Source: Closterium sp. Naga37s-1 (Eukaryota > Streptophyta > Zygnematophyceae > Desmidiales > Closteriaceae). Taken from it: DNA of 64,000 bases. The notes beneath the pieces were generated by a model. The model did no database searches. It was not told the origin of the DNA and worked only from the letters and a program-made list of their open reading frames with translations. The DNA lies in the NCBI GenBank assembly GCA_947471745.1, contig CANJKZ010000396.1, positions 565,501-629,500 of the forward strand, read 5' to 3'. Each line of letters begins with the position of its first letter. The first letter of the stretch is position 1. Positions 34,619-46,687 of this stretch are shown here, one piece after another. The translations under genes and the position numbers were made by a program.

Positions 34619-37600
34619 TCACAGCCGAGGGTATGACTCTAGTTTCTTCAGAGCTCCAGCAAACAGAGACTTCACTTGAGAGTACCTCTCCATATCAATA
34701 GGACTCAACCCACTCATTGCCGATGCCATTGCCATCTGCATCCTCTTCCCCATCCCACTCCCTCCAGCCGACCATCTGCCACCACCCATCCCAAACCCAC
34801 TCTCCCCTCCACTGCCTCCCTCCATCCCTTCATCTTCCTCCTCCTCCGACTCTCCATACGAATCACTCCCTTCCATCACATCCTCCATCCCCTCCCCTGC
34901 TTCAAGCCCTCCACCACCAGACCCCATTCCGCGGCTGCCTTGCAATCCCTGTAGCGAACCTCCTGCCATACCCGGCATGCCAAGGGACCCTCCCATAACA
35001 GCTCCAGCAGTCCCAGCAGCCGAGCCAGCAGCAGCACCCAAGGCAGATGGGTCATGCGGGATCATGTGATGCTGGTGTGGAAGCATCGGGTGCTGACTGC
35101 TGCTTCCTCCTGCTGCTCCTCCAGCCATGGCTGCTGAGTGCATGTGGGAAGGGTCGCCATAGGGTAGCATGGTACCGTACGGACCCATGCTGCTATGCAT
35201 GCCCCCGGTTGGTGAGTCTTGCTGGGAAGAGGTAAGTGCTCCCCCGTGTTCACCCATCTGGTCTTCAGGTTTAGTCCCAGGGAGGGCTGAACGTGTGGGC
35301 AAGAGGGGAAGCAATCAGGGCAAAGAAGGAAAAATGAGCGAGCAAGAAACGAGGGAGAGGGGTGTTAGAGAACCTGAGGTTGAAGGGGCAGGAGGAATGC
35401 TTCAACCTAACTAAATGTTAAGTTAATGATTGCTACAATGAAAAATGAGAAGCCTATTGACAACTTCAACTCGTCCAACAAGTTGCTCCACTCTCTACCT
35501 CTTAGTTTCTTCTGGATTAACTAACTCAGAGCATACCTCGCTTGCGAGCAGTGGGCAGCTCGTGGCGGCGCTTGAAGCGGTAGAGCCACCCGTCCGACAC
35601 CTTGAACTCGTCCGGCAGGATGCTCCCCTCTCTACCTATCATACTTTCCCCAGAGCCAGCTATCCCCCACAAAACTCACCTCGCTTGCGAGCAGTGGGCA
35701 GCTCATGGCGGCGCTTGAAGCGGTAGAGCCAGCCGTCCGACACCTTGAACTCGTCCGGGAGGATACTCAGCTCCACTGAGAGCTGTCTGGCCTTGTCCAC
35801 TATCATGGCATCACTGATGTTGGCGTGCATTGAACTCACCTGTTGCAGGAGGAGGAAAGGGACAAGGGAAAAGAGGGAACGGGGGGGATGGGAGACATAA
35901 TCACCTCAGCTCCACCAAGAGCTGCCTGGCCTTGTCCACATCATGGCATCTCTGATGTTGGCGTGCATTGAACTCACCTGGAGGAGGAAAGGGGAAGCGG
36001 ATGGGGGGTGTTTGAGTCAGGGGACGAGGGGGAAGGGGAAGCGGATGGGAGGGACAGTGTCAGTTCCACTGGGAGATGCCTGGCCTTGTCCACTAATATG
36101 ACATCGCTGATGTTGGCATGCACTGAGCTGTTTCATCCCCTGTGATAGCAGATTCATGAAATCACAAACACGCATGCACCAACTGCACCCACGCACCTGT
36201 CGGTACCAGTGCGCCAAAGCAGCTTCCATCTGGGGGAACTTGGCCATGCGGCACCGCTTCTGCTTGGCTGCTGCGGCCGAGACCCTTTGCAGTGTTGCAT
36301 CTCCTTTACTAGCAGATTCACAAGATCATTACCATGCCCGCACCAACAGCACCCACCTGTCGGTACCAGTGCGCTAGAGCCGCTTCCATCTGGGGGAACT
36401 TGGCCATGCGGCACCGCTTCTGCTTGGCTGCTGCGCCCGACACTCTGAGCCACCTGGGCGCGTCCTTGAGAATCTTGGAGACCGTTGTGCGACTGAGCCT
36501 CACTCCATACCGCCTGTACACCTGCATGACGCACAATTGGGGGAACGAGAGGGGATCGGGAGGGGGTGTGACGGAGAAGAGAGATAAGAAACCGCTATCT
36601 GGCAGATTGCCTTCGGTATCTCATTTGTACAAAGCAGCAGCTTTGCTGTTCACGAAAACATTTCAGGGTGGTTGCTTGTTCACCAAATCAACGCACCTGC
36701 TCCACCATCTCGTCTTGAGACACGTCCCCCAGTTGCAGCTGCAGCTTCAGCTCGCATCTCTCTTTATCCACACTTCACACATAAGCATCGAGTCAATTCA
36801 CACGCGCTGCTCACCTGCTCCACCATCTCGTCTTGAGACACATCCCCCAACTGTAGCTTTAGCTCGCAAATCTCCTTCTTCACCTGCCATGTCACCTCCC
36901 CATATCACTTGCTCCAACATCCCCTCTTCTCACCTGCTCCCCATATCACTTGCTCCAACATCCCCTCTTCTCACCTGCTCCCCATATCACTTGCTCCAAC
37001 ATCCCCTCTTCTCACCTGCTCCCCATATCACTTGCTCCAACATCCCCTCTTCTCACCTGCTCCCCATATCACTTGCTCCAACATCCCCTCTTCTCACCTG
37101 CTCCCCATATCACTTGCTCCAACATCCCCTCTTCTCACCTGCTCCCCATATCACTTGCTCCAACATCCCCTCTTCTCACCTGCTCCCCATATCACTTGCT
37201 CCAACATCCCCTCTTCTCACCTGCTCCCCATATCACTTGCTCCAACATCCCCTCTTCTCACCTGCTCCCCATATCACTTGCTCCAACATCCCCTCTTCTC
37301 ACCTGCTCCCCATATCACTTGCTCCAACATCCCCTCTTCTCACCTGCTCCCCATATCACTTGCTCCAACATCCCCTCTTCTCACCTGCTCCCCATATCAC
37401 TTGCTCCAACATCCCCTCTTCTCACCTGCTCCCCATATCACTTGCTCCAACATCCCCTCTTCTCACCTGCTCCCCATATCACTTGCTCCAACATCCCCTC
37501 TTCTCACCTGCTCCCCATATCACTTGCTCCAACATCCCCTCTTCTCACCTGCTCCCCATATCACTTGCTCCAACATCCCCTCTTCTCACCTGCTCCCCAT

Positions 37601-40600
37601 ATCACTTGCTCCAACATCCCCTCTTCTCACCTGCTCCCCATATCACTTGCTCCAACATCCCCTCTTCTCACCTGCTCCCCATATCACTTGCTCCAACATC
37701 CCCTCTTCTCACCTGCTCCCCATATCACTTGCTCCAACATCCCCTCTTCTCACCTGCTCCCCATATCACTTGCTCCAACATCCCCTCTTCTCACCTGCTC
37801 CCCATATCACTTGCTCCAACATCCCCTCTTCTCACCTGCTCCCCATATCACTTGCTCCAACATCCCCTCTTCTCACCTGCTCCCCATATCACTTGCTCCA
37901 ACATCCCCTCTTCTCACCTGCTCCCCATATCACTTGCTCCAACATCCCCTCTTCTCACCTGCTCCCCATATCACTTGCTCCAACATCCCCTCTTCTCACC
38001 TGCTCCCCATATCACTTGCTCCAACATCCCCTCTTCTCACCTGCTCCCCATATCACTTGCTCCAACATCCCCTCTTCTCACCTGCTCCCCATATCACTTG
38101 CTCCAACATCCCCTCTTCTCACCTGCTCCCCATATCACTTGCTCCAACATCCCCTCTTCTCACCTGCTCCCCATATCACTTGCTCCAACATCCCCTCTTC
38201 TCACCTGCTCCCCATATCACTTGCTCCAACATCCCCTCTTCTCACCTGCTCCCCATATCACTTGCTCCAACATCCCCTCTTCTCACCTGCTCCCCATATC
38301 ACTTGCTCCAACATCCCCTCTTCTCACCTGCTCCCCATATCACTTGCTCCAACATCCCCTCTTCTCACCTGCTCCCCATATCACTTGCTCCAACATCCCC
38401 TCTTCTCACCTGCTCCCCATATCACTTGCTCCAACATCCCCTCTTCTCACCTGCTCCCCATATCACTTGCTCCAACATCCCCTCTTCTCACCTGCTCCCC
38501 ATATCACTTGCTCCAACATCCCCTCTTCTCACCTGCTCCCCATATCACTTGCTCCAACATCCCCTCTTCTCACCTGCTCCCCATATCACTTGCTCCAACA
38601 TCCCCTCTTCTCACCTGCTCCCCATATCACTTGCTCCAACATCCCCTCTTCTCACCTGCTCCCCATATCACTTGCTCCAACATCCCCTCTTCTCACCTGC
38701 TCCCCATATCACTTGCTCCAACATCCCCTCTTCTCACCTGCTCCCCATATCACTTGCTCCAACATCCCCTCTTCTCACCTGCTCCCCATATCACTTGCTC
38801 CAACATCCCCTCTTCTCACCTGCTCCACCATCTCGTCTTGAGACACGTCCCCCAGCTGCAGCTTCAACTCGCAAATCACCTGCCCTGTAACCGCCATATT
38901 CCAATCCCCATACCCCATGCAGTGCATCTGCCTTCCCTCGTCTCACCCCACCCCACCCTCCCCTCATCTCACCTGCTCCACCATTTCATCCTGAGACACA
39001 TCCCCCAGCTGCAGCTTCAGCTCGCAAATCTCCTTCTTCACCTGCCCTGTCACCGCCACCCGCCGCCGAACCGCCGACATGCGGCTCCAAGCCTCGGGGT
39101 CAGCTCCGAGCGCCGCCAAGGCTGAGGCTCGGCTGAGCACCAGCGGCTGGTCCAGGGAAGGGACGGCTGAGATCGCGCCTTCGGATTTCGCCGAGGAACC
39201 CATAGCCATTGATGTGGGAGAGAGGTGGACAGGCGTGGGATGGAGAACTGAGACTTGCTGGTTGAGTTGGGAGGGGAGGACCGAGCCTGGAGGCATGGCG
39301 TGCTGCATGGCATGGGGCATGGCATTGGGCATGCCATGTGGCATGCCATGGGGCATGGTGTGGTGCATGGGATGGTGCATGGGATGCATGGTCATGGGAA
39401 TGCCTTCTGTTACGGTCATCCCCACAACGTCCGCCCCTGGGGGCATGTGTCCCGGTGCGCCCATGTGCCCTGGGGGGGGAATGAGCGCCTGCGCGGAGGG
39501 CATGTGCCCTGGCGGGGGCATGTGCGCGTTAGGAGTGCCCATGTGCGCCTGCGGGGGGAACATGTGGGGCTGCGGGGCGCCCATGTGCGCCTGCGGGGGG
39601 GCCATGTGCGCGCCCTGAGCCTGCATCTGCGCGGCTGCTGCTGCTGCTTGCATGTGTTCATGCTGATGCTGTTGCTGCATGTGCATGTGGGGGTGCATGT
39701 GCATGGATGGATCCATGTGGGGTTGGGGATAGGGATGTGGTAGCATGTGTTGCTGTTGTTGTTGCTGCTGCTGGTTATGCTGTTGCTGGTGCATTTGTTG
39801 TTGCTGCTGCTGCTGGTGGTTCTGCTGCTGCTGCAACTGCTGATATTCCATCTGTCCACTGCTATGCTCCATATGCTCGCTCCCAACGTCCATGTATGCA
39901 TGCCCATGCCCATGTACCCCCATGCCCATAGTTTCAGGCGGAGCTACGTGCGCGGAAAAGCCCTCATCCGCGGGAATATGCGCCCCTGGCGGAAGGCCCA
40001 TCTCTTCCGCTGATGCTGGCGCGCCTAGCCCTGGCGTTGTTTCCGCCGCCGCTGCAGCTGCCGCTTCCGCTGCTGCTGCTGGTGCTGCCGCTGCCGCAGC
40101 TGCTGTTGCTGGTGTTGCCACTGCCGCTGCTGCAGCTGGTGGTGTTGTTGCCGCTGCCGCTGCAGGTGCTGCGGGTGCTACACCCCCCGCGCTCATCACC
40201 CCACCATCGGCTCCGCCCGCTTCGCTCACACGCATATCGTCAACCGCTCCCGCTTTCCCCATCGCCTGCGTTCCCCCGTCCCCCCCAACCATTTCCGCAT
40301 CGGCGATTCCTGCGCCTGCGGCTACCCCTTCCGCCATTCCTGCCCCTGCGCTTTCCCCGCCTGGCTGCGCGGGTAGCTCCGCGGACTGCTGCGCAGACTG
40401 CTCCGCACTGCCTGCAGGAGCCGCAGGCAGCGCGGAATCTTGTTGCATGGGCTCCGCCTGCGGCGGCTCCGCTTGCGGAGGGCCCGCCTGTGGGGGCTCC
40501 GCCTGTGGGGTCTCCGCCTGCTGCGCTTCGAGAGGCTGCGGCGGCTCTACCAATTGCGACGGCACTACCGGTTGCGACGGCTCTACCGGTTGCGACGGTT

Positions 40601-41818
40601 CCACCGGCAACTTCTGACTCGACTCCGTCACCTGTGACGGCTGCGGCGGCTGTGGCAGCGACTGCTCTGCCAGTTGCGGTGGTTCCACCGGCTGCGAAGG
40701 GACCGAGGCTGCCGTAGCTGGCGAAGAGTCCATGGGTGCTTGCGAGTTTACTATAGGTGTTCCCGAGGTAATGGGAGGATCGGACTTGGTGAAGGAAGCT
40801 ATGCCCGCTGCTCGCTCCTCTCCTCTCTCCGCTTCACCCTCCTTTGCTTTCGCCTCTCCCTCTACTACAGCGGAAGTGTTTCGATCCGTCGCGTCCTTGA
40901 CAGCGTGGTTGGCGTCAGCAGTCGGAGCGGTCGAGGAGGGATTCTCAGCAGCGGCTCTAACGGGAGTAGGCGAAGCAGAGACACTTTCCGTCTCCATCTG
41001 TTTCGTATCCGTTACCATCCGCTTCGTCTCCGGCTTCTCCGTTTCCGTTCTTTCCGTCTCCATGGCTTCTGCTACCACACCTCCACCCTCGGCATCCGTA
41101 GCCGGCCTGTCACCAGGAGCAGCTATGGCTTCAGCAGCGTCAATCACGGCGCTACCGTCAACTACGGCGGTGGTTTCAGATGGCGAAGCAGCAGCAGCAG
41201 CAGAAGCAGGTGAGCTACCCTCAGGCCTACGTTCGTCGTCGAGCCTTCTCTCCTCGTCACACATCGCCTCGCCTTCCGGCTGCTTGGTACTACCACTCGG
41301 TTCGCTCGCGGTCGTCGTGGCGACATCAGCGCCATCGTGAGCGCTTGAGCGTGGAGGTGACGCGAGATGGCTGTTCTCGACGGGTGCAGTCTCAACAATG
41401 GCACTATTGGCTCCCAATCCTGCAAACACGAAAAATGTAATCAAAGATAATAAACCAAATAGAAGTACACGATGAGGAGGGAATCAAGCAACTTGACGCT
41501 ATAATGGCAAGGACATAGCCGCACACGCAGTATTGAAAAACGAAAATTCGTCACAGTCGATGGCAACGAAAAAAGAAGAGTACGACAACAGCATCGAAGT
41601 TTACAACTTCAACGATAGAACGATCACGCCTGCAGCTAAAAGATCAGGCTCAAAAGTAGACGTTCGCGTTCAGAGCTAGAAATTAGCGTGAAACTTGCAC
41701 GGGTGTGAAGAAGACGGCGCTAAACTGGCCCTTGGTCGTCTAAACTGAGTCACCAAATACCAAACAAGCACAGTTCGAGAATACTAGACAACCATCACTC
41801 GCCTGTTGTATCCGACAT
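34619..41818 (-). CDS. CENP-B-type helix-turn-helix protein (5 exons)
   Basis: Exons: 41818-41803, 41419-38973, 36521-36357, 35839-35680, 35286-34619; phases agree and give 1151 aa. The 16-nt first exon with a GC donor (ACAG|GCGAGT) is tentative; the rest is firm. Exon 2 is low-complexity: a Pro-Gln tract (about 248-332), a poly-Ala tract (about 415-472), Gln/His tracts (about 530-590) and Met-His-Gly repeats. From about residue 796 the sequence reads KEICELKLQLGD, RLSRTTVSKILKDAPRWL, AALAHWYRQ and SDGWLYRFKRRHEL. This is the layout of the two helix-turn-helix modules of CENP-B and pogo-type transposases. No DDE transposase domain follows, so it is probably a host DNA-binding protein. The C-terminus is Gly/Met-rich with an acidic patch and a final short helix. 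Confidence 0.8.
35535..35624 (-). repeat. Extra copy of HTH-gene exon 4 end and donor
   Basis: It repeats the last 80 or so bases of exon 4, encoding LPDEFKVSDGWLYRFKRRHE, and the donor region GCGAG|GTATGC, inside intron 4. The reading frame is intact but there is no acceptor at its upstream edge. Confidence 0.85.
35902..36128 (-). repeat. Two extra copies of HTH-gene exon 4 start
   Basis: Copies at about 35978-35902 and 36128-36058 repeat the SSMHANISDAMIVDKAR segment. The first has a small deletion that breaks the frame; the second has point changes. They lie in intron 3, upstream of the genuine exon start at 35839. Confidence 0.8.
36199..36279 (-). repeat. Extra copy of HTH-gene exon 3 end
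   Basis: It repeats the segment encoding KQKRCRMAKFPQMEAALAHW and its donor in intron 3. The frame is intact. Confidence 0.85.
36698..36892 (-). repeat. Two extra copies of HTH-gene exon 2 end with donor
   Basis: Copies at about 36760-36698 and 36890-36817 repeat the codons for LKLQLGDVSQDEMVEQ plus the donor GAGCAG|GTG. They are left of the 41-bp array, about 2 kb from the genuine exon end at 38973. The same kind of copy borders the array on its other side (38890-38817). Confidence 0.85.
36893..38816. repeat. 41-bp intronic minisatellite (46 full units)
   Basis: From 36931 to 38816 there are exactly 46 units of 41 bp, nearly without variation, preceded by one partial unit. Each unit contains two related half-motifs, TCACCTGCTCC and TCACTTGCTCC. 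Read on the minus (gene) strand these are GGAGCAG|GTGAGAAG and GGAGCAAGTGAT. The first matches the genuine exon 2 donor GTGGAGCAG|GTGAGATG. The array is bordered on both sides by copies of that exon end. Plus-strand frames of 600 to 800 codons across it are spurious. Confidence 0.97.
38817..38890 (-). repeat. Copy of HTH-gene exon 2 end at the array border
   Basis: It repeats CELKLQLGDVSQDEMVEQ codons and the donor. The donor side runs straight into the first 41-bp unit, which suggests that the array grew from this junction. Confidence 0.85.
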
Positions 41819-42263
41819 TCTTTTGTTCAGGTTGGCCGCGGAAAGGGAGGGTGATGCTAGTGAGAGCTCGCGAACTGGCCTAGAGAAGTTCAAAAAGGTT
41901 CTTGAAAAGAAGACGAATGTGAGTGAACGAAACCCTCGCTTGAGCTGCAGAGAGAAGGTTGAAGGTGATGTAAGGAGGAAAGAGGACGTTGAAGGTGATC
42001 CAATGGAGGGAGAAAGAAAGCTTCCAAGTTTGAAGGTGATGCAATGGAGGGAGCGGAACTGACAGATACGTGACTTGCGCAGATGCGGTTGAGAAGGGTT
42101 GAGGGTGATGCAAAAGACGGGACTGAAATCGTCCCAGTGCGTTTCAGAAAGATGGGTTTGCGAATGAAAGCGTTTCGATTGACATTCGATACGGTTGGTC
42201 AGGGTACTAACTCAAGGACAAGATCTGAGGGACGGTTAGGGAAAAGGCGCGAAACAGGGCCAG
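41819..42263. other. Upstream region of the HTH gene
   Basis: A GAAGGTGAT-rich, weakly repetitive stretch (GTTGAAGGTGAT and similar at 41957, 41989, 42032 and 42099) lies between the HTH start codon and the LINE. It probably holds the promoter and 5' UTR. No gene was seen. Confidence 0.45.
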
Positions 42264-42278
42264 GCCTAGCCTCCTCCC
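42264..42278. repeat. Target-site duplication, 3' side of LINE
   Basis: The 15-bp word GCCTAGCCTCCTCCC here is repeated exactly at 48752-48766. The two copies bracket the LINE and are the expected product of target-primed insertion. Confidence 0.93.
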
Positions 42279-42406
42279 TTTTTTTTTTTTTTTTTTTTTT
42301 TTTTTGGTGAGCATAAGTACACTACATGTATACATACACTCGCAGTCGTAACTGATTCTAGGAGGGCATGCAAGTGGCTACAGGTAACCAGGCCCCCCCT
42401 TCCACC

Positions 42407-45400
42407 TTACGGGGGCTGAAAGGCTACACCGCCATCTTCCCATATGGCCTTGAAACCTGCTCTCCACATCATCGAGGCTTCGGTCTCGTACAATCTGTTC
42501 AAAGCTTTTGCCTCGTCAGCATTCAGATGACTCCACTCCCCTGTCCTCTTCGAACCACTCTTGCCAGCCGACCGTTTCCGCACTCTGCTGTAAATCTTCA
42601 CGTGTCTTGTAAAGCCAACCGCTATGTGCCTCAGTGCTCTCTTAGGCTGAAACCGGCTGCCACGGAACACCGCATTGCACCTCTCCAGCCACACTTGCTG
42701 CGCTGTAATTGAAATGATGGCTGCTTCCGGAAAACCTGACGACGTGCCACTCTTCTGGAACAACATGTCTCCGAGGGACTTCATTTCCCTGCCCGGGTTC
42801 ATGCACTGTACCGCACCCTTCATTACCCTGACCACTGGCTGGATCGCCGGGCAGCTGAATAAACAGTGATCCTGCGACTCCACCCCTCCGCAGTACACAA
42901 ATTTCGCCCTCTCCCCCAGGAAAGGGAGCCTCTCCCCCACTTGCAGGTTGTTGCTGTGCAGCCTCAGCACCACCTCCCTCGCTCTGCATGGGGTTGCCAA
43001 AGAGTCCCGGACCGTGATGGCCTTCCCCCAATCGATTTTCTTCCCTGTCACCTCCTCCCACCGCAACTGCTGCTTTGGCTGAGACAAAGAGGGTTTCATC
43101 GCCTTCCTCAGCTGCTTCAGCCCGGCTCGCTCCCCTTTTTCACAGATCGGAGTGTATAGCAGCCTTGCTCTCGGGGTTCCAAGCGGGCCGCGGACTCTCC
43201 CGTCAATGACCGCCATGGGCGTAGCTCGTAGGAAATTCACCGTCGTCACGTCAGCGTACCTCACCACCGATATGAAACCTTTTTTATCCACTTCCACCAT
43301 CCTCCCGTACAACACGCCGTCTTCCACGTGTTCCAGCTGGTAGTAGAGGAACTTTCCCGGCCGGTAAGACGGTGAGCAAATAAGCGCCGTCTCCCTAAAA
43401 ACCTCTTCCGCTGTCAATTGGTTGAGTAGCAAATCCCTCCACCTCTGGGGCGTTGCTTCCCATGCTTTGAGAGCCCACTTCCTCTGTTCCGCACCTCCCA
43501 GCTCCTGTTCCAGGACCACCTCACTTTTGAGACTTCTGCTGCCATTTGCACCTTTGGCTATCAGGTCCCCCAGACGGACACCCTTCAAACAGTGCGAGCC
43601 CGCCTGGTTTCCGAAAGGCGAACCGCCCCTGAAGAATATCTTGCGGTTAAAAAGCAGCTGCTCCTCCTCCGCATCCCATCTGTGTATAGGGTCGCCCATG
43701 GTCACGATCTTCGATTCCCACAGCGCCTTCACTGCCGCCTTCCACCTCGTACCCCCGCCCAGCCAATGCTTCAGCACTGAGGGATGGGCGTAAATCGTGG
43801 CCAGCCCGAGTGGGAAGCCGGCCGCTCTCTCCCATAACCAGTTCCGCAGCGGCACCTGTTCCGTCAGAACTTTTCCCAAATTCTGTATCACAATGCTGTC
43901 AATCCGCTGCTTCAGATCAATCACTCCCAGACCCCCTTCTTTCCTTCCCCTGCACGACAGCTCGTAACTCCAAAGGGTGAAGTGTCGATCAAGAAGCGCT
44001 CTTCCACCCGAGATGAAGTTGTGACATAGCCGTTTCACCTTGGTCCAGATATCATGCGGCGGGGCGTAGATCTGTGCTTGGAACAGCAAGATCGGCATCG
44101 CGTAGCTGTTAATAATTGTGACTCTCGCCGACGTCTTGAGATGCTTTGATTCCCAACAGCTCAGCACCGCGCTGACCTTTTCAAATGCTTTGTCCCATGC
44201 AGGACCCGGCGACCCACCAGATGTTATCCAGATTCCGAGTAACCGCTCCGACTTGTCCTTGTCAGCCCACGTGAAAGGTGACGCTATCGGCTGCAGCCTC
44301 CTCCTATTCTTCCCCAGCGGCATCAGTGTCGTTTTGCTGCTGTTCACCCTCAGCCCCGAAATTTCCGCAAATTCGTCGAGCAGCTTTCCCGCTGTAACCA
44401 CTTGCTCCTTCCCTCTCAGAACGAGAGTCGTATCATCAGCGTATCCGATGTAGGCTAGCTCCCCCTTCACCCCCCGTTTCCGAACTCCCAGATTTCTCCT
44501 CCCTATTTCCTGGTAGAGTGGCTCCACCGCGCAAAGGAAGAGATACGGGGCGAGCGGACAACCTTGTCGCACACCCTTGTCCATCGCCACACGATCTCCT
44601 ACCCGACCGTTCAGCAGCATCTTGGTTGCTGCTCCGTCGTGCAGACCTCTTACCCAGCGCACATATTTCTCTGGGAAGCCCATGTCACCCAGCGTCTTGA
44701 ACAGGTAATCTCTCGACACGGAATCGTAAGCTTTTTGAAAGTCCACCAGCAGCAGCAGCCAATCTTCATCCTCCTCCTCCGCAGCGTCAATTACATCTGC
44801 TACCAGCGAGACCGCGTCAGCAAGGCTCCTCCCCGGAAGGAAGCCGAATTGCTTGTCCGAGATCACCCGCGGTAAGACGAGTTTGATCCTGTTCGCCATC
44901 ACTTTCGCCAGTAACTTGTAGAAGAAGCTCAGCAAAGTGATCGGCCTATAATTGCCCAAATCACATCTGTCTCCTTTCTTGTGTAGCAGGATGGTGACCG
45001 CAGTTGTGAACGCCTCCGAGAGTACCCCGGTCGACTCGAAGCCCTTAACCTCCTTCATCACAGCCGGGCCGAGTAGCTCCCAGTGGTGCTAAAAAAATTC
45101 CTTCGGTAGGCCGTCTTGCCCCGGGGCTTTCCCCAATGGTAGACCCTTGAGCGCCGCTTTCACCTCCTCTTCCGACCATTCCGCTCCTAGTTGCAGTTGG
45201 TCCTTCTCCTGCAGCATTCTGCTTTCATCTATTGGCCACGGCTCCATGGTATGGTTTGGCGCTGACTCCGCATACGCTTCTCTGAAATGCTCTGAAGCCG
45301 CCTGCAACACCTCTTTCGCCCCTTTCCTTTGCACCCCCTTGAGTACTAACTCCAGAATCTCCGTCTTTGCCTTTCTCGATTTGACCAGCCCCGACAGAAA

Positions 45401-46519
45401 ACCGGAGGGCGTCTCGCTCGCCAACTCCATCAGCAGCCCCGTCATGACCTGCAGCCGCTCCTTGTTACTGTCTTGATAGAGTTTGAGCGCTGCTTCAGCC
45501 TTGACCAGCTCCTCGTACAAGACTTGCGATTTCGCGTCAGCCATCACTTTCCACCGCAGCTCTTCCACCTTCTGCTCCAAATGTGCCAAGGTCGCTCTCA
45601 CCCTCTTCCTCTCTTCTGCTACATGAGCCCGCATGCATGCTCGCAGGTTCATCACAAGTCTCTCCAGGCTTTGATCTGAGCTGCTCTCATGCGCCGCCAC
45701 CGCCGCTGAGATGATGTTCTTGACCCCATCACCCCCGGGCCGAGACGTTTGGTGCCTCCACAAGCCAGGACAATGATCATCCGCTGCCGCCGCCTTGAGC
45801 GACACCTTCACCGCAAACCAGTGGTCAGTCAGACCGTAGGGTACCATACAATGCTTCGCCTCCGTTACACTTCCGAGAAGGGAGAGTGAAACTAATGCCC
45901 TGTCAATCCGTGTGCTCGTCCTTGCAGATCTGGAGAAAAAAATAAATTCCTTGCGCGTCGGGTGAAGACTCCGGAATGCATCCTGCAGATCCCATCTCGA
46001 GCAAATCTGCAGAAGTTTCTGGTTCTCCGCCGGAGTCCCCAGCTTCAAGGACTTATCCAGCTCCGGATCTGCTACAACGTTCAGGTCTCCTATGAGGACT
46101 GTATGGGGGGAGGCGTCCAGGCTTTGTACGAAGGGGGATAGCTCATCCCGGAAGAAGATACCCCTAGCGGTTGCCTGCGCCGGTAGATACGCTGCCACTA
46201 TTCTGCACTTCAGATCCCGCCAGGATACCAGCAGGCTCAAGAGTCGACCAGATGCATGTTTGCTGACTTCTGTGAACCGCATCCCAGGCAGGAAGCCTAA
46301 GACCGCTACCCCTCCTGCTCTCTGCGATGGGCCAACCACCGCCTGAGCCTCTGATCTAATTTGCGTCCAGAAATTGTGATCGGTTGGAACACGCGTATCT
46401 GTGAGTACTACAATGCTCGCTGCTTTCCTGATCCATGCTGCACACCGTTCTTGTTTCCCACTGCTACCGAGCCCGTTGATGTTGAGCTCGAGAATAGTTA
46501 GGTTGTTGTGCTTATTCAT
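42407..46519 (-). pseudogene. LINE ORF2: endonuclease-reverse transcriptase with one stop
   Basis: The frame starts at 46519 (MNKHNNLTILELNINGLG) and would be 1370 aa, but codon 477 (45091-45089) is TAG. It follows PKEFF at the entry to the RT domain, and the same frame continues beyond it. The N-terminal AP-type endonuclease shows LELNINGLG, GDLNVVAD, STRIDRA and LTDHWF. The usual catalytic Glu position reads TDTR, an Asp. The RT has GNYRPITLLS, DFQKAYDSVSRD, RQGCPLAPYLF and YADDTT. A zf-RVT-like finger (CGGVESQDHCLFSCP) lies near the C-terminus. One substitution could explain the stop; readthrough cannot be excluded. Confidence 0.9.
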
Positions 46520-46687
46520 TTGACCACTCCTTTGAGCCCCACAGCATCCACGGGCGATTGAGTTTTATTGCGACGATACAGCCAGCTACAGCGAAAGAGA
46601 GCATGGCACCGACTACACAACCTGCTCCCAGAAACCATCCTGTTGCCTCCCCCCCTCTCATCGAGGTGCACGTGACCAGGCCGCTGT

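Noticed and set aside
36334-39125. Plus-strand frames of 646 to 835 codons across the 41-bp array
   Set aside because: They are antisense to the HTH gene, made of a repeated 41-bp unit, and have no domain.
38964-41444. Start MITFFVF at 41444 for the HTH gene
   Set aside because: These codons lie before a strong acceptor (TTCGTGTTTGCAG|GA) and are intronic.
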